From assembly GCA_023548195.1 (NCBI GenBank), contig JAJHZJ010000419.1, positions 1,672,773-1,736,772 of the forward strand: DNA of 64,000 bases. The letters are read 5' to 3'. The notes beneath the pieces are model-generated. The model was given only the letters and a program-made list of their open reading frames with translations, ran no database searches and was not told the origin of the DNA. The stretch is from Bettongia penicillata ogilbyi. Taxonomy: Eukaryota; Chordata; Mammalia; Diprotodontia; Potoroidae. Below are positions 11,405 to 20,716 of this stretch, in pieces. The position numbers and the translations under genes were made by a program. Position 1 is the stretch's first letter, and each line of letters opens with the position of its first letter.

Positions 11405-11530
11405 GCAGACCAAATTGATTACCCAAGTATTTTTAGAGAGTTTATTATGTGGAGGTACCATATGTACTTGATGCTAAAGCTACAAATACAAAACTGAAAA
11501 CCAGAAACTAAAACAATTCCTACTAGGAAG
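11405..11530 (-). mobile_element. L2 3' tip (weak)
   Basis: 'gagagtttattatgtggagg' followed by 'atgctaaagctacaaatacaaaa' resembles antisense L2 ends elsewhere in the window. Confidence 0.4.
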
Positions 11531-11564
11531 GTTCTTATATCCTTTCAGGGAAGCCAGCATGTAC

Positions 11565-11875
11565 AAATCTAGTGATAATAACTAAAATGTATATAATGCT
11601 TTGAAATTTGCAAAAAACCTGTATAATATATACATATGTACATATGGGTATATGCACATACATACATATATTTACATACACATATATTATTTGATCCTTA
11701 AAACAACTCTGTGAGGTGGGTACTGTTATTATCCTAATTATACAGATGAAGAAATTGAGATTGAAAAAGGGTAAATGATTTGTTAAGGACCACATAGGTA
11801 GTATGTATTTGAGCCAGGACTTCAATTCATGTCTTCCTCACAGCGCTCTATCCACTGACCCATCTAGCTACTTAA
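11565..11875 (-). mobile_element. MIR-type SINE with internal TA/CA expansion
   Basis: Antisense MIR with 'ccttaaaacaactctgtgaggtggg', 'tacagatgaagaaattgaga' and 'gcgctctatccactgaccc'. An AT/CA microsatellite (11628-11690) has expanded within its 3' part. Confidence 0.8.
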
Positions 11876-11989
11876 TACATAATAAAGACAAAATTAATAC
11901 ACACTGTAGAATAAAACTACCTTATACAAATATAAGGTAGCTAGTAAGAGATGGTATTCGCACATTAGGGATCAAGAAAGGTAATGGTT

Positions 11990-12370
11990 TTTGAGCTGGT
12001 ATTAAAGGAAATGAGGGAATCTAGGAGGAGGAAATGAGTTGTAAGTGTCTTCCTGGCATTAAGGAATAGCTGGTGCAAAAGCATGGAGATGGGAGATGAA
12101 GTGTCTGCCGTATCAGAAAGAAGGTGAGTTTAGCAGCATCACAGAGAGAAGGAAAGATAGAGATGTATGCTGAAGCTGGGAAGCTAGGTTGAGTTGTGAA
12201 GATCTTTAAGAGTGGAGCAGATTATTTTGTTTAGTGCTAGAATAGGGCAGATTTGTGTCCTTGACAGTTTTGTGGGGAGGGATTTGAGGCAGAGAGACCA
12301 ATTAAAAGATCATTCTAGCAGTCTACATGAGAGGTGATGAGTGTCTGCACTGAGATGATGGCTGTGTGAG
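11990..12370 (-). mobile_element. L2 internal fragment
   Basis: Antisense L2 3'-region segment: 'ttgtgaagatctttaagagtgg', 'tagcagtctacatgagaggtgatga'. The same block occurs at 44.3-44.6 and 50.0-50.2 kb. Confidence 0.6.
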
Positions 12371-12379
12371 TACAGATAA

Positions 12380-12628
12380 AGGTGCCAGTGTAGTGATTAG
12401 AGCACTGAACTAGGGACTAGGAAGACTCATCTCTGTGAATTCAAATCCTGCCTCAGGTATTTACTAGCTGTGTGACCCTGCTAAGTCAATTAATCTTGTT
12501 TGCCTCAGTTTCCTCATCTATAAAATGAGCTGGAGAAGGAAATGGCAAACCATTCTAGGATCTTTGCCAAGAAAACCCCAGATACGGTTGAAGAGCCAGA
12601 TATGACTGAAGCAATTGAACAGCAACTA
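12380..12628 (+). mobile_element. tRNA-derived marsupial SINE (Mon1/WSINE-like)
   Basis: Complete sense copy from 'ggtgccagtgtagtgattagag' through 'gagctggagaaggaaatggc' to 'gatatgactgaagcaattgaacagcaac', followed by a CA-rich tail at 12640-12675. Confidence 0.9.
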
Positions 12629-12684
12629 TTTGTATATGTGCCACACACGCACGCACACATACACACACGTGTGTCCTTCTGTAG

Positions 12685-12795
12685 AGGAGGAGGCTGAGAT
12701 CCAAGGAGATTAAGGGAATTACTAAATGTCACACAGGCAGCAAGCATCTAAGAAGTAATTTGAACCCAGGTCCACATACTCCAGAACCATTGTTC
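12685..12795 (-). mobile_element. MIR-type SINE fragment
   Basis: Antisense 'ggctgagatccaaggagatt', 'gtcacacaggcagcaagc', 'ttgaacccaggtccacat'. Confidence 0.7.
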
Positions 12796-12844
12796 TTTCC
12801 TCAGATTTCTTTCTCAAAGACCAAGCCTTAAACCCAATTCACTT

Positions 12845-13305
12845 TGGATTTCATGGACTGGGCAACAATAGCTCCTTGCCCACTCACTACTTAATAGTTA
12901 TTTTGGGGCCCTCTTGGCTCAGGGAGAATGTAAATAATAACTTTTGGTCACCAACCCTGAGGATCTTCCTCTCTCAGTTTGATTGTCTGTTTCTATTAAA
13001 GGAGACATCCCTTGACTCACTTCTTAAAGAGACCGGCATGGGTGTTGTCTCACTCAAAGTAAAAACCTAAAACAACCCTTAGCTTAAAAGGGTCAAGGTT
13101 TTCCATTGCATCCTGACCATTTCCATTCATCCTGATTGATATCTAGCCACTGGCCCGAGATGGCTCTGGAGGAGAAAGTGAGGCTGGTGATCTTGCACAG
13201 CCTGCCCTCCCTCACCTCACTCAATTGCAAGGCATGTTGTCATCTCCCTGAAGTCATGGTCTTCTTCAAGAATGAAGGACAAACACACACACATACACAC
13301 ACCAC
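12845..13305 (+). mobile_element. Marsupial SINE with RTE-like tail (MAR1/WSINE-type)
   Basis: Long sense SINE with 'gatggctctggaggagaaag', 'tgaggctggtgatcttgcac', 'cctgaagtcatggtcttc' and a terminal 'aagaatgaaggacaaac' followed by a CA tail (13276-13304). A reverse copy of the same family lies at 29.78-30.11 kb. The family name is from memory of similar marsupial repeats, so it is provisional; membership of one family is clear. Confidence 0.75.
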
Positions 13306-13975
13306 CAGCTGCCTCCTGGGTTAGTCATTCCTAAATCAACTTTCTACCATAGGACCACTGATCTGAAGGACCGAAAATCAAAATTCGTATAGAGCTAGAA
13401 GCAATGAAAAGAAAAAGATACGTTGTGCAATTGATGCAACTTGGCCCTGACCTAGTCAAAGGTTATTAATAATAAAAATGAATATGAACAGGACAAAGAT
13501 ACAGTCTATAGTAATTTCATAGGGAAATTTAAACAATGTAAATTAATTGCCAGAACAAGGAGACCAAAAAAGCTGAGGAAATGCTTTCATTAGTAAATAC
13601 TTTACTTACTTGCCATGCAGAGAAACAGAGCAGCTAGGAACAAAAATTCATTGGTAATGTCTTTGGGAGAAGAATGATAATGATGATAATAAGCAAAATC
13701 ATCTCATAAAACAGAGAGAAAAGCAGAGGATAAAACCAGTTTAGCTGAAGCTTATTTTTTTGTTATATATTTAAAAAAATGATCCTGTTACGGTAAAACA
13801 CCACCTTACAGGTTTTCTTCCAACAGAATTGATTTCATCCATACATCAAAGTTATTAAAAATTCCTTGAAAGATGTGACAACAGAGACAGTTTGTTTGAC
13901 ATCTTTCTTACCATAAATACCAGGTATGAATGTTAAACAGGAAGATATATTATTTATTTTAACTATGATGATCAA
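13306..13975. other. No recognised feature
   Basis: AT-rich sequence. The only simple repeat is a short GATAAT run near 13675-13695. Confidence 0.5.
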
Positions 13976-14270
13976 TCTTAAATAGATTCTCAGTTGATGA
14001 GGGATTATCTATGGATGATTAAGTCCTAGTTGGCATTATGTTACTCATCTCAGGCTCCAGAACATTGCAGAGTCTGTTGGAAGAAGTCAGTAACCACCCA
14101 AAATGTGGTCCACATCAGAAAAACCAAGTGGACGAAGAATGTCTATTGCTCAGAACATGACAGAAAGACAGTCTATAAGGTCTTGCCCATCAAGACACTT
14201 GCTGGCACAAGCAAATGGATGGTAAATTTAACCAAAAATTAAGCTGAAGGAAATCAGACTAGAAAGACTT
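13976..14270 (+). pseudogene. Unclassified coding-like repeat fragment
   Basis: A 70-codon frame (14030-14242) encodes a Cys/Lys/Trp-rich peptide. Its stretch KWTKNVYCSEHD (14126-14161) matches KWLKNAYCSHYD read from 29520-29555 at 8 of 12 positions. Two diverged copies with better conservation in protein than in DNA suggest debris of an old repeat that once encoded protein, or of a retrocopy family. I do not recognise the protein. There is no splice context or upstream promoter. Confidence 0.4.
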
Positions 14271-15095
14271 CAGGATATTTCAAAGATCTTGTAATGACTC
14301 CAAACTTCCATCAGAAGCAAAGGCCTATTTTTTATATATTATTATCAGTGTTACTACAAGATTGCATGAGTCTGTAGCATGTAGGAGACTTAAGTGTCTT
14401 AGGAATTTAAAAAATGTGTTATGTAAGGGAGTGGTCCATGGTAAGTATGAAGAGACTGAAAAGTAGTAAATAAGGAACTGTAAGAAGAGCTAGAATAAAG
14501 AATATGATCAGGAAACTATGTGAGGTAAAAAGAAGATAATACAGCATGGTGACAGCCTTAATTCTTTCTTGTTATCCTTGCAATGGCAAGAGAAATTGGG
14601 AAAGATTCCTGCACCTTAAAGTGCTGTCCTCCCACCTTACTCTACCACGTACATACTGCCATGGTGAACTTGTGGGAGTAGGGGATGCCAGTTACACAGG
14701 ATGGGCATCATTAGAGGAAGCATTCGAATCCATGAGATCACATATCTACCTGAGTATTTTGAGCTTGATTTACCCATGCCCTTCCCTCCTGGAATCTAGT
14801 AAGAACAACAGGTGTCATGAAAGGGGCTTTTAAATCAGATGATTGAATTAAAGCAAAGACTTTGTAATACATAGAGGATCCTTCTGTTTCAAAACGGGTT
14901 TGGCTCTTCAAAGAAGGGCGGGGTGGAGGGGAGCAGCTTTTTTGGGCCTTCTTCTATAACTCTTAGAATAAAGAAGAAGGCATAGTGTGTTCTGACAAAA
15001 CTCATCTCTTCTTACAAGGATGAATATGATTGGGAACCAATCGAAACAGACCAGAATGGAAGTAGGTGGGACTTTAACGACTAAGATTTTCTGGA
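14271..15095. other. No recognised feature
   Basis: Unclassified sequence. The 95-codon frame at 14546-14833 has no family signature. Confidence 0.45.
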
Positions 15096-15099
15096 GAAC

Positions 15100-15448
15100 C
15101 TCTCTTCTTCTGTTTGTTCTTCTTCTTGTTCTCCTTCTTCCTCCTCCTCTTCCTCCTTCTCCTCCTCTTCCTCCTCCTCCTCCTCTTCTTCTTCTTTCTT
15201 GTTTTCCTTCTCATCCTTCTTCTGCTTTATCTTCTTCTTTTCTTTCTATATTTCTTTGCTTCTTCTCCTCCTCCTCCTCCTCTTCCTCTTCCTCCTCCTT
15301 TTCCTCCTCCTCCTCTTCCTCTTCCTCCTCCTCTACACCTCCTCCTCCTCTTCCTCTTCTTCTTCTTCTTTCTTGTTTTCCTTCTCATCCTTCTTCTGCT
15401 TTATCTTCTTTTCTTTCTATATTTATTTGCTTCTTCTCCTCCACCTCT

Positions 15449-15483
<35 letters not shown>

Positions 15484-15720
15484 TTCCACCTCCTCCTCTT
15501 CCTTCTTCTCCTTCTCCTTTTCCCTCTTCTTCTGCTTCTTTTCCTTTTCCTTCTTTTTCTTCTCCTCCTCCTTCTTCTCTTTCCCCTTTTCTTCTTCTTC
15601 CTCTTCTTCTTTCACTCAGTCTTCCTCTACTACTTCTTATTTTCCTTCTCTATTTTATTCTTTCTTCTTCTTCTTCATCATCATCATCATCATCATCATC
15701 TTCTTGTTCTTGTTCTTCTT
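15100..15720. repeat. Polypyrimidine tract (CTT/CTC)n with internal duplication
   Basis: About 620 bp almost entirely C+T on the plus strand, built from CTT, CTC and TTCC units, with a pure (ATC)n run at 15675-15700. A distinctive segment containing 'gttttccttctcatccttct' occurs at 15201 and again at 15375, so a block of about 174 bp is tandemly duplicated. All long overlapping frames here (up to 273 codons) are Ser/Pro/Leu/Phe or Glu/Lys runs caused by composition. Long homopurine-homopyrimidine tracts can form triplex (H-DNA). Confidence 0.97.
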
Positions 15721-16678
15721 CTATTTACTTCCCCTTCAGCCTGCTTCTGGTGGTCAGAAAAGCAAACTCACCTTTCTCCCCCCACCCCCTCTCTCTTCCC
15801 CTCTCTTCTTTTCTCTCCTTCCTTTTCATTTTATGTGTTAGGAAACCCATGTAGCTTCTTTTTAAGGTAGGTTCAACTGGACCCAGGAAAGATAACTCAA
15901 TAATATCCTCTTCATTGCTTTGCTTATATGCCTTGCATTTTGGAGGTAAATCTACCACAAAGCAGAATGTAACCGCTTTATTTTCATAGAGACTTTTAAA
16001 AGTACAGATACATTTGGACAAGATTACAAATGAATGGCATGTCTTCATGAAATTCATAGGAGAATGTAGCGTTGATTAGAAAAATAAATAGTAATACCAG
16101 AAATGATAGATTTATAATCTCAAGGCCAGAGGGACTTCAAATGAAACTCTAAAGTCCCAGAGGAATTTTAAGCATATGAATCTTGTTCTGAAAAAATCAT
16201 AAATTCACATCTGTTAGAATGGAAACATCTGTGAAATAAAACTAGATGTTTCTTCTTCATATGTTCTGGGACAAAAATGAGAACTGGTCAAATGGCTTAG
16301 GCTATAAGCTGCATCTACAGCATGAGAAATTGAAAATATTCTCTAAATGTGTCTTTTTGGCTGTATGGATTACTTATGCCAAGTAACACAAATATGGCAA
16401 CTTCTAAAAAATATGAGTTTTAAAATTATAAATTTATGTGGAAGGTGATGACATACATCTGATCATATCATAAATTTTGACAGTGAAAACAGTTTTTTTC
16501 AGATCATGCAAGAGAGTAATGAAGATACAATTCATCATCTCATTGAAAGGAAAAAGCAATGAAGACATTGTAGATGTAACATGGAGAGCTAATCTAAGTG
16601 CAACATTGAACAATTTAATCTGTTTTTTTCATCAATGTCAGGAATATGAACTAGAACTATTTACACACATCTATGCAT
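15721..16678. other. No recognised feature
   Basis: A pyrimidine-rich shoulder continues to about 15830. Beyond that the sequence is unclassified apart from a faint MIR-like phrase near 16110-16150. Confidence 0.45.
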
Positions 16679-16710
16679 GCACACATATGTGTGTGTGTGT
16701 GTGTGTGTAG
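16679..16710. repeat. (TG)n microsatellite
   Basis: A short alternating CA/TG run ending in ten TG units. Confidence 0.9.
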
Positions 16711-16719
16711 GGAATTTCC

Positions 16720-16905
16720 AGAAGAGCTGATTCCAATGCAAATTGTCAACTTCTCTGCAATTTATTGCAGAGTTGACTAGTTGACTGGACCATTAAGTCA
16801 TTAAGGGATTTACCCAGGGACAGGCAACGGGTATGTGTAAGAAGTATGATTTGAATAGAGGACTTCTAAGCTCTAAGTTCACTATGTAGTGCTGCTTATG
16901 ACTAT
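16720..16905 (-). mobile_element. THER/MIR-like SINE
   Basis: Antisense copy: 'gctgattccaatgcaaattg', 'cttctctgcaatttattgcag', 'taagggatttacccaggg', 'agctctaagttcactatg'. Confidence 0.65.
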
Positions 16906-17339
16906 CAATGATAATCCTAGAAAATACCATTTTGCTAGCACATAAAATCTATTCTCTTCCCACTCACCACCCTTCTGGGAGATTTGTTGTTCATGGAGAA
17001 AATCACTTTTTCAAAACTCACTCCTGTCAGTGACTGACTGGGGTTAACCTTCAGTTCAATTGGATCAGTGGAAAGGTTCCATGAGTGACTTGATTATTCC
17101 GAAACTGCATGTTTCCAATAGTGATAGAGAATCTTGGAAAATTGGCCTATCCCCCATCCTGCAGATTTTCATGGAAGAAAATGAAGGTAGAAGCTAGACA
17201 AATAACTCCCCTCCTGAAGGTAAACACAGAAAAGTTAGAGGGCAGAGTTCACTCAACTGGACATCCCTGGCTCTAAACATGGAAATGTTTAGTACTTGCT
17301 ATAAAAAAATTTCCAGAAATTATGGAACCTGTGCTAGAA

Positions 17340-17470
17340 AAGACATGAAAAGAAATCTAGTCCAACTTGTCCCTAACCAAAAATCTCCTCTGTACCATAT
17401 CCAACAATTGAGTCATCTGCTTTTCCTCAAAGATACCTTGTGAGGAGGAACCCACTCCTTCCAGAAGCAA
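17340..17470 (+). mobile_element. CR1/L3-like 3' fragment (tentative)
   Basis: 'agaaatctagtccaacttg' followed by 'cctcaaagataccttgtgagg' and 'aggaacccactccttccag' resembles the 3' region of ancient CR1/L3 LINEs. Confidence 0.35.
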
Positions 17471-18027
17471 TACTGACCAGCTCATTGGAGTTTGGTGTTT
17501 CCTGGCAGGCAGAAATTCTCCATTGCCTGACTACTCTAGCCTCTGGGAATTGTGGGGATGTGATAAATAAGGTAGCCCCTTTCCCAGTCCTGTGGCAAAG
17601 GGAAGAAATGAAAACTTGTGAAAGGCAAGAAGTGTACATGCATGAAGAAGAATACTAATATTAAGAAGGCAGTGCTTCTGCACTGGAAAGAAAGATTTCA
17701 GTTAGGTATATTTCAGCATGTACCCTGTAGCCAGTGTGTGAGGTCCAACAGCTAGCTTTGCTAAATGATGTACTGCAGTTAATTCAAAAGCTGCAGACTG
17801 AGTGACTCTTTCCTCAACAAAACCTCCTTCCACAGAAACTCTCCCAACGCTGACTGACCAAGAGGGCTGGAAACAAAAGATCACCTGAGTCAGTATAACT
17901 TTCAGTAACACCACCATTTTCTGACTGCTTGGGTTTACAGCCTCAGCATTATTCTTTACTCCTCATTTTCTATGATGACACATATTCCAATATATCCATT
18001 TCCACTTGTACGATATTGCATATCTTC
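17471..18027. other. No recognised feature
   Basis: Fairly balanced composition with no named repeat. Overlapping 70-72-codon frames on opposite strands (17427-17658) are mutual shadows and show no family motif. Confidence 0.4.
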
Positions 18028-18118
18028 TTGTCGTTCAGTTGTGTCTAATTCTTTAATTTTAACCTAGGTCTTTCTAACTCCACACCTGGTGCTCTATCCA
18101 CTGTGTTACCTAGTTGCC
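18028..18118 (-). mobile_element. SINE fragment
   Basis: Tail 'tcgttcagttgtgtctaattcttt' joined directly to head 'ggtgctctatccactgtgttacct'. This is an antisense tRNA-SINE lacking its middle. Confidence 0.65.
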
Positions 18119-18262
18119 ACACAAAAACACACATATGTGTCTGTGTGTATCTATCATCTATCTATCTAAATACACACATATACACACACATATGTATACA
18201 CATACATATATGTCTATTTCTATATATATACATACATACAGAGAGAGAGAAAGACAAGTAGA
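18119..18262. repeat. CA/TA/ATCT compound microsatellite
   Basis: Alternating ACAC, ATCT and TATA runs ending in (GA)n at 18240-18255. Confidence 0.9.
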
Positions 18263-18264
18263 GA

Positions 18265-18475
18265 ACAAGAGGGAGCACTTTGGACTGAGAGTCAGGAAGA
18301 TCAGAATTCAGTTCTAGTCCTCACATACTTTGTGTCTGTATGACACAAGTCAGTTAACCTGTATATGCTTCAAGTGTCCTCATCTGTAAAACAGGGATAG
18401 TAATACCACTTAACTTTTCAGGATTATTGTGAGAATTAAGTCTTAAAGTGCTATATAAATGCTATCTCTAACTAA
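18265..18475 (+). mobile_element. MIR-type SINE
   Basis: Sense copy: 'gagcactttggactgagagtc', 'cctcatctgtaaaacaggg', 'aagtgctatataaatgct'. Confidence 0.8.
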
Positions 18476-18760
18476 TTATGAACGGTCTTTTAGAATTCTT
18501 TGTAGAATTTTTAAAACTTTTCAATTGATGTTAGTGCATAAGCTGTGATTTTTTTTTGACAAAGGTCTCTCATGAACACTTAAATATAAGATGAGTAAAT
18601 GATATTTTTTGGTTGCTTTAGTTACACAATAAAACCTATTTTGCCAAGTTCCTTCGTGGAGAACCTGTGAACAATTCTTCCACTGAGCTACAATTTCCTT
18701 TCCCCCTGCTCATCCTCCCTTCCCCTCCTCCACCATGGTTTTCTTTATAGAAATAATGTC

Positions 18761-18775
18761 AAGAATAATGTTCTA
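18761..18775. repeat. HAL1 target-site duplication, left
   Basis: AAGAATAATGTTCTA immediately precedes the element's first base. The identical 15-mer follows its poly(A) tail at 21766-21780. The outermost A residues cannot be told from tail at the right copy, so the true length may be 13-15 bp. Confidence 0.95.
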
Positions 18776-19609
18776 GGGCGGAGCCAAGATGGCGGAGTAG
18801 AAGGACGCACATTTACGAGCTCCGAGCCCACAACCCATGGAATTGAGGTAAAAGGAGATCCCCATAAATTCTGAATCTCTGCAGGGGGTGCATAAACATA
18901 GGGGAAGAGATTTCCGTTCCACTGAACCCTGGAGAGCCGTCCCCGGGGTGCATCGCACCCCGGAAAGCGGACCCCACCCCCACCCCTGGCCGCGGCCCCA
19001 GAGAAGCTGACCCGAGCGACTTCAGAGAGGAAAGCTCCGGGGGAAGCTCCGGCAGCCGGGAAAGTCCCTCCGCCCACAGAAGCCACAGGTCAGTAAGAAA
19101 GAAGGCTGCGATAGGGGAGGGGAGTGGAGCATCTCCGTGACTCGGGCCCCCTCGGGAGGAAGCGGCGGCGGCAGAGACGGGGGCAGGAAGCGGCGGAGGC
19201 AGAGGCGTGGGCGGGCGGCTGAGGCGGCAGCGGCCCGGGACTCAGGAATCCCCCAGCAGCAGGTAGGATCTTCAATACTGAAGGTCTTTCCAACCTGAGG
19301 GAGCCGAGCAGGGGAGACGGCCCTGCCCCCACCCTGCTCTACTGCTGAACGCCTCTGAATAAAACCCCCAAGGGAGCTGAGCACAGCAGGCGGGGCCCCC
19401 CACCCCGCCCCCACCCGCTCCGTTCCTGAAAGTCTCTGTGGAAAGCCCCTGAGGGCCCAAGCTTAGGAGGCGGCCCTGCCCCCACCCCTGCACCAGAACT
19501 AAAGCTTGCCGCGGGAAAGCGCATTTGAATCTCAGAGGCCAAGCACTAGCTGGGCGGATCCAGGCGGGGGTGGAAAGGAATCTCAGAAGTCAAGTAACTG
19601 GCTGGGAAA
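18776..19609 (+). promoter_or_regulatory. HAL1 5' UTR / internal promoter, CpG-rich
   Basis: The 834-bp leader is strikingly GC- and CpG-rich in an AT-rich region. The first bases carry CCAAGATGGCGG, which contains a YY1-type AAGATGGCGG motif as in L1 promoters; YY1 use is inferred, not shown. Three degenerate units of about 72-81 bp centred on a CCCTGCCCCCACCC-like core occur at about 19321, 19402 and 19474. Several minus-strand frames of 61-130 codons cross this region but look like products of GC content. Confidence 0.75.
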
Positions 19610-20716
19610 ATGCCTAGAAAGGGGAAGAAAAATAAGACTTTAGAGAGTTTTTTCCAACAAATGCAAATGATCCCGACCTTCGGATCTGATGGGGAGGACG
19701 AGAACGTATTTTTCCCATCAGGGAAAGATGTGGAGGGCGGGGCCTCAGTACCCCAGACACCCCAGGGGGGTGTTGGGTGGGCTCAGGCCTTGGAAGAGCT
19801 TAAAAAGGATTTTGAAAAGCAAGTTAGACAGGTGGAGGAAAGACTGGGAAGAGAAATGACAAAGATGCAAGAAGAGTATGAAAAAAAGGTCAATATCTTG
19901 GTAAAGGAGACCCAAAAAAATGCTGAGGAAATTAACACCTTGAAAAATAGGCTCACTCAATTGGCAAAAGAGGTTCAAAAAGCCAATGAGGAGAAGAATG
20001 CATTCAAAAGCAGAATGAGCCAAATGGAAAAAGAGGCTCAAAAGCTCACTGAATTTAATAGTTCTCTCAAAATTAGAATGGAACAGATGGAGTCTAATGA
20101 CTTTATGAGAAACCAAGAAATCACCAAACAAAACCAAAAGAATGATAAAATGGAAGAGAATGTGAAATATCTCATGGGAAAAACAACTGACCTGGAAAAT
20201 AGATCAAGGAGAGACAACTTAAAAATTAGGGGACTACCTGAAAGCCATGATCAAAAAAAGAGCCTAGACATCGTCTTGCATGAAATTATCAAGGAAAACT
20301 GCCCTGACATTCTAGGACCAGAGGGCAAAATAAGTATTGAAAGAATCCATCGATCACCACCTGAAAGAGATCCAAAAAGAGAAACTCCTAGGAACATTGT
20401 GGCCAAATTCCAGAACTCCCAGCTCAAGGAAAAGATCTTGCAAGCAGCTAGAAAGAAACAATTCCAGTACTGTGGAAATACAATCAGGATAACCCAAGAT
20501 CTAGCAGCTTCTACATTAAGGGATCGAAGGGCGTGGAATAGGATATTCCAGAAGGCAAAGGAACTAGGACTGAAACCAAGAATCACCTACCCAGCTAAAC
20601 TGAGTATAATACTTCAAGGGAAAATATGGTCTTTCAATGAAACAGAGGATTTTCAATCATTCTTAATGAAAAGACCAGAGCTGAAAAGAAAATTTGACTT
20701 TCAAACACAAGAATGA
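19610..20716 (+). CDS. L1-type ORF1p RNA-binding protein of HAL1
   Basis: Encodes a 368-residue protein with no internal stop, close to normal L1 ORF1p length. ORF1p is a trimeric, single-stranded nucleic-acid binding chaperone that packages the element's RNA. Residues 1-45 are a basic then acidic variable N-terminus. Residues about 62-190 form a long heptad-rich coiled coil with two RhxxhE trimerisation motifs (RMSQME at 135-140, RMEQME at 156-161). The RRM spans about 196-290, with ENRSRRDNLKIRG at 196-208 and RNIVAKF at 261-267. The C-terminal domain (about 297-355) has LRDRRAWNRIF and the conserved YPAKL at 327-331. The ATG follows a purine-rich leader (aaaATGc) and is the first codon after a GC-rich UTR. 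The same protein is visible, broken, in the old antisense L1 at 38-41.5 kb. Intactness and the perfect target duplication suggest a young insertion; expression is unknown. Confidence 0.93.
   Translation: MPRKGKKNKTLESFFQQMQMIPTFGSDGEDENVFFPSGKDVEGGASVPQTPQGGVGWAQALEELKKDFEKQVRQVEERLGREMTKMQEEYEKKVNILVKETQKNAEEINTLKNRLTQLAKEVQKANEEKNAFKSRMSQMEKEAQKLTEFNSSLKIRMEQMESNDFMRNQEITKQNQKNDKMEENVKYLMGKTTDLENRSRRDNLKIRGLPESHDQKKSLDIVLHEIIKENCPDILGPEGKISIERIHRSPPERDPKRETPRNIVAKFQNSQLKEKILQAARKKQFQYCGNTIRITQDLAASTLRDRRAWNRIFQKAKELGLKPRITYPAKLSIILQGKIWSFNETEDFQSFLMKRPELKRKFDFQTQE

Noticed and set aside
15020..15870. Overlapping plus frames of 223-273 codons and a 76-codon minus frame
   Set aside because: Composition artefact of the polypyrimidine tract; translations are Ser/Pro/Leu/Phe or Glu/Lys runs in all frames.
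18745..19542. Minus-strand frames up to 130 codons in the HAL1 leader (possible ORF0-like)
   Set aside because: GC-rich sequence gives few stops in several overlapping frames at once; no protein motif, and primate ORF0 homology is not seen.
19745..20586. Minus frames of 130 and 111 codons
   Set aside because: Shadows of HAL1 ORF1 on the opposite strand.
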